The notes below the pieces were generated by a model. It saw nothing but the letters and a program-made list of their open reading frames with translations, searched no databases and was not told the DNA's origin. Shown one piece after another: positions 63,367 to 64,000 of a stretch of 64,000 nucleotides of DNA (position 1 is the stretch's first letter; each line of letters starts with the position of its first letter). Both the position numbers and the translations under genes were made by a program. Source of the stretch: Lactiplantibacillus pentosus (GTDB lineage Bacteria; Bacillota; Bacilli; Lactobacillales; Lactobacillaceae); assembly GCF_003641185.1 (NCBI RefSeq), contig NZ_CP032757.1, positions 2,542,001 through 2,606,000 on the forward strand, in the 5' to 3' direction.

Positions 63367-64000
63367 ATGTCAATTTTAATCAGCTTACAACACCCGACCG
63401 ACTTCACAAGTACTGAAAAACGCATCAGCGCCTACATCTTAGCTCATTTGAATCAGATGCCCACGTTGCGAATCAAAGACCTGGCCGCCAAAACGTACAC
63501 CTCGCATTCAACGATCGTCCGTCTGACCCAGAAGCTGGGTTACCATGGCTTTCGCGATTTTCAGCAGGCGTTGACAGCTGAGATTGCCACACAGCAACAC
63601 CAATCGACTACCGTGGATGCCAACTTTCCTTTTTCGGATAACGATTCTGTCCAAACCATCAGCGCCAAGATGGCGACGTTGACCATCAACGCCATCCAAA
63701 CCGCGCAGCAGCAACTGGATGCGGCACAGCTCGCCCAAGCCGCGAACCTGTTGATGCAAGCGAACCGAATTTTCATTTTTGCCCAGGGTGATTCCCAATT
63801 ACGCGCACGGAGCTTTCAAAACAAACTCGTTAAAATCAACCGCTTTGCGATTATTGCCGACGAGTATGCAGATGAGGCTTGGAAAGCCGCTAATTTGACG
63901 ACAGAAGACTGTGCCTTCATCATCTCATATGCCGGCACAACCAGTGTGCACCAGCAATTTGCCACGTACTTCGCCGACCATCAAACTCCATTACTCGTGC
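63367..64000 (+). CDS. MurR/RpiR-family transcriptional regulator, 5' part (runs off the window)
   Basis: First 211 residues of an RpiR-type regulator: N-terminal HTH (STEKRISAYILAHLNQ, LRIKDLAAKTYTSHSTIVRL, TQKLGYHGFRDFQQAL) and the start of the SIS sugar-phosphate domain (ANRIFIFAQGDSQLRARSFQNKLVKINR, FIISYAGTTSV). GGAGG lies 10 nt before ATG 63367. It diverges from the LacI gene. It probably responds to a phosphosugar; the target operon lies to the right of the window. Confidence 0.93.
   Translation, partial: MSILISLQHPTDFTSTEKRISAYILAHLNQMPTLRIKDLAAKTYTSHSTIVRLTQKLGYHGFRDFQQALTAEIATQQHQSTTVDANFPFSDNDSVQTISAKMATLTINAIQTAQQQLDAAQLAQAANLLMQANRIFIFAQGDSQLRARSFQNKLVKINRFAIIADEYADEAWKAANLTTEDCAFIISYAGTTSVHQQFATYFADHQTPLLV

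Overview
The window reads as chromosomal DNA of a lactic acid bacterium of the Lactiplantibacillus plantarum group. This is an inference from several things together: LPQTxE-type sortase signals, a HisZ-dependent his operon with a T-box leader, a penicillin-V-acylase/bile-salt-hydrolase-like gene beside asd, GGAGG-type ribosome binding sites almost everywhere, and the overall protein character. No rRNA, tRNA, insertion sequence, integrase or CRISPR array was seen.

Layout. (1) 1-4.6 kb: leftward redox and detoxification genes (SDR, alpha/beta hydrolase, two NmrA-like proteins, membrane-anchored flavodoxin, acetyltransferase). (2) 4.8-13.8 kb: complete histidine operon hisZGDBHAFIEC with a T-box leader, plus a PHP-type histidinol phosphatase just upstream. 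(3) 15-19.8 kb: VanZ-RDD membrane protein, CorA-like transporter, DUF1801 protein, and an SRPBCC-SDR-MerR operon. (4) 21-24.8 kb: heterodimeric multidrug ABC exporter behind a probable attenuator. (5) 25-32 kb: second membrane flavodoxin, anchored esterase, ferric-reductase-like flavoprotein, MFS transporter, orphan AbiEi antitoxin with a large palindromic operator, asd. (6) 32.8-41 kb: acylase, unknown membrane protein, MFS, TMEM175-type channel (apparently starting at ATC), MMPL transporter. (7) 41-55 kb: two related LPQTxE adhesins flanking a GNAT enzyme, an LTA-synthase-type sulfatase, a membrane GDPD, a ferredoxin-NADP reductase and an esterase. (8) 55-64 kb: PPK2, nitroreductase, nucleoside hydrolase, a protein of five HTH-like repeats, a probable bacteriocin immunity protein, viroplasmin-RNase H, HAD phosphatase, LacI and RpiR regulators.

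Two things go beyond ordinary gene content. First, a family of dispersed, apparently non-coding, highly structured elements of about 0.8-1.1 kb occupies the large intergenic spaces. There are four large copies (about 13890-15000, 20060-21106, 43785-44862, 49862-50686) and two short derivatives (about 24955-25220, 32565-32790). All have terminal inverted repeats and are built of two cruciform-like modules that are inverted, diverged versions of each other. I do not recognise a named family. Second, eight leftward promoters in front of redox-type operons all share a 19-bp spacer between -35 and -10, mostly with a CCTTGG...CCAAGG dyad, which is the architecture of MerR-activated promoters. One of them drives the operon that encodes the only MerR protein in the window, so a MerR-controlled flavodoxin/oxidoreductase/esterase regulon is a reasonable hypothesis.
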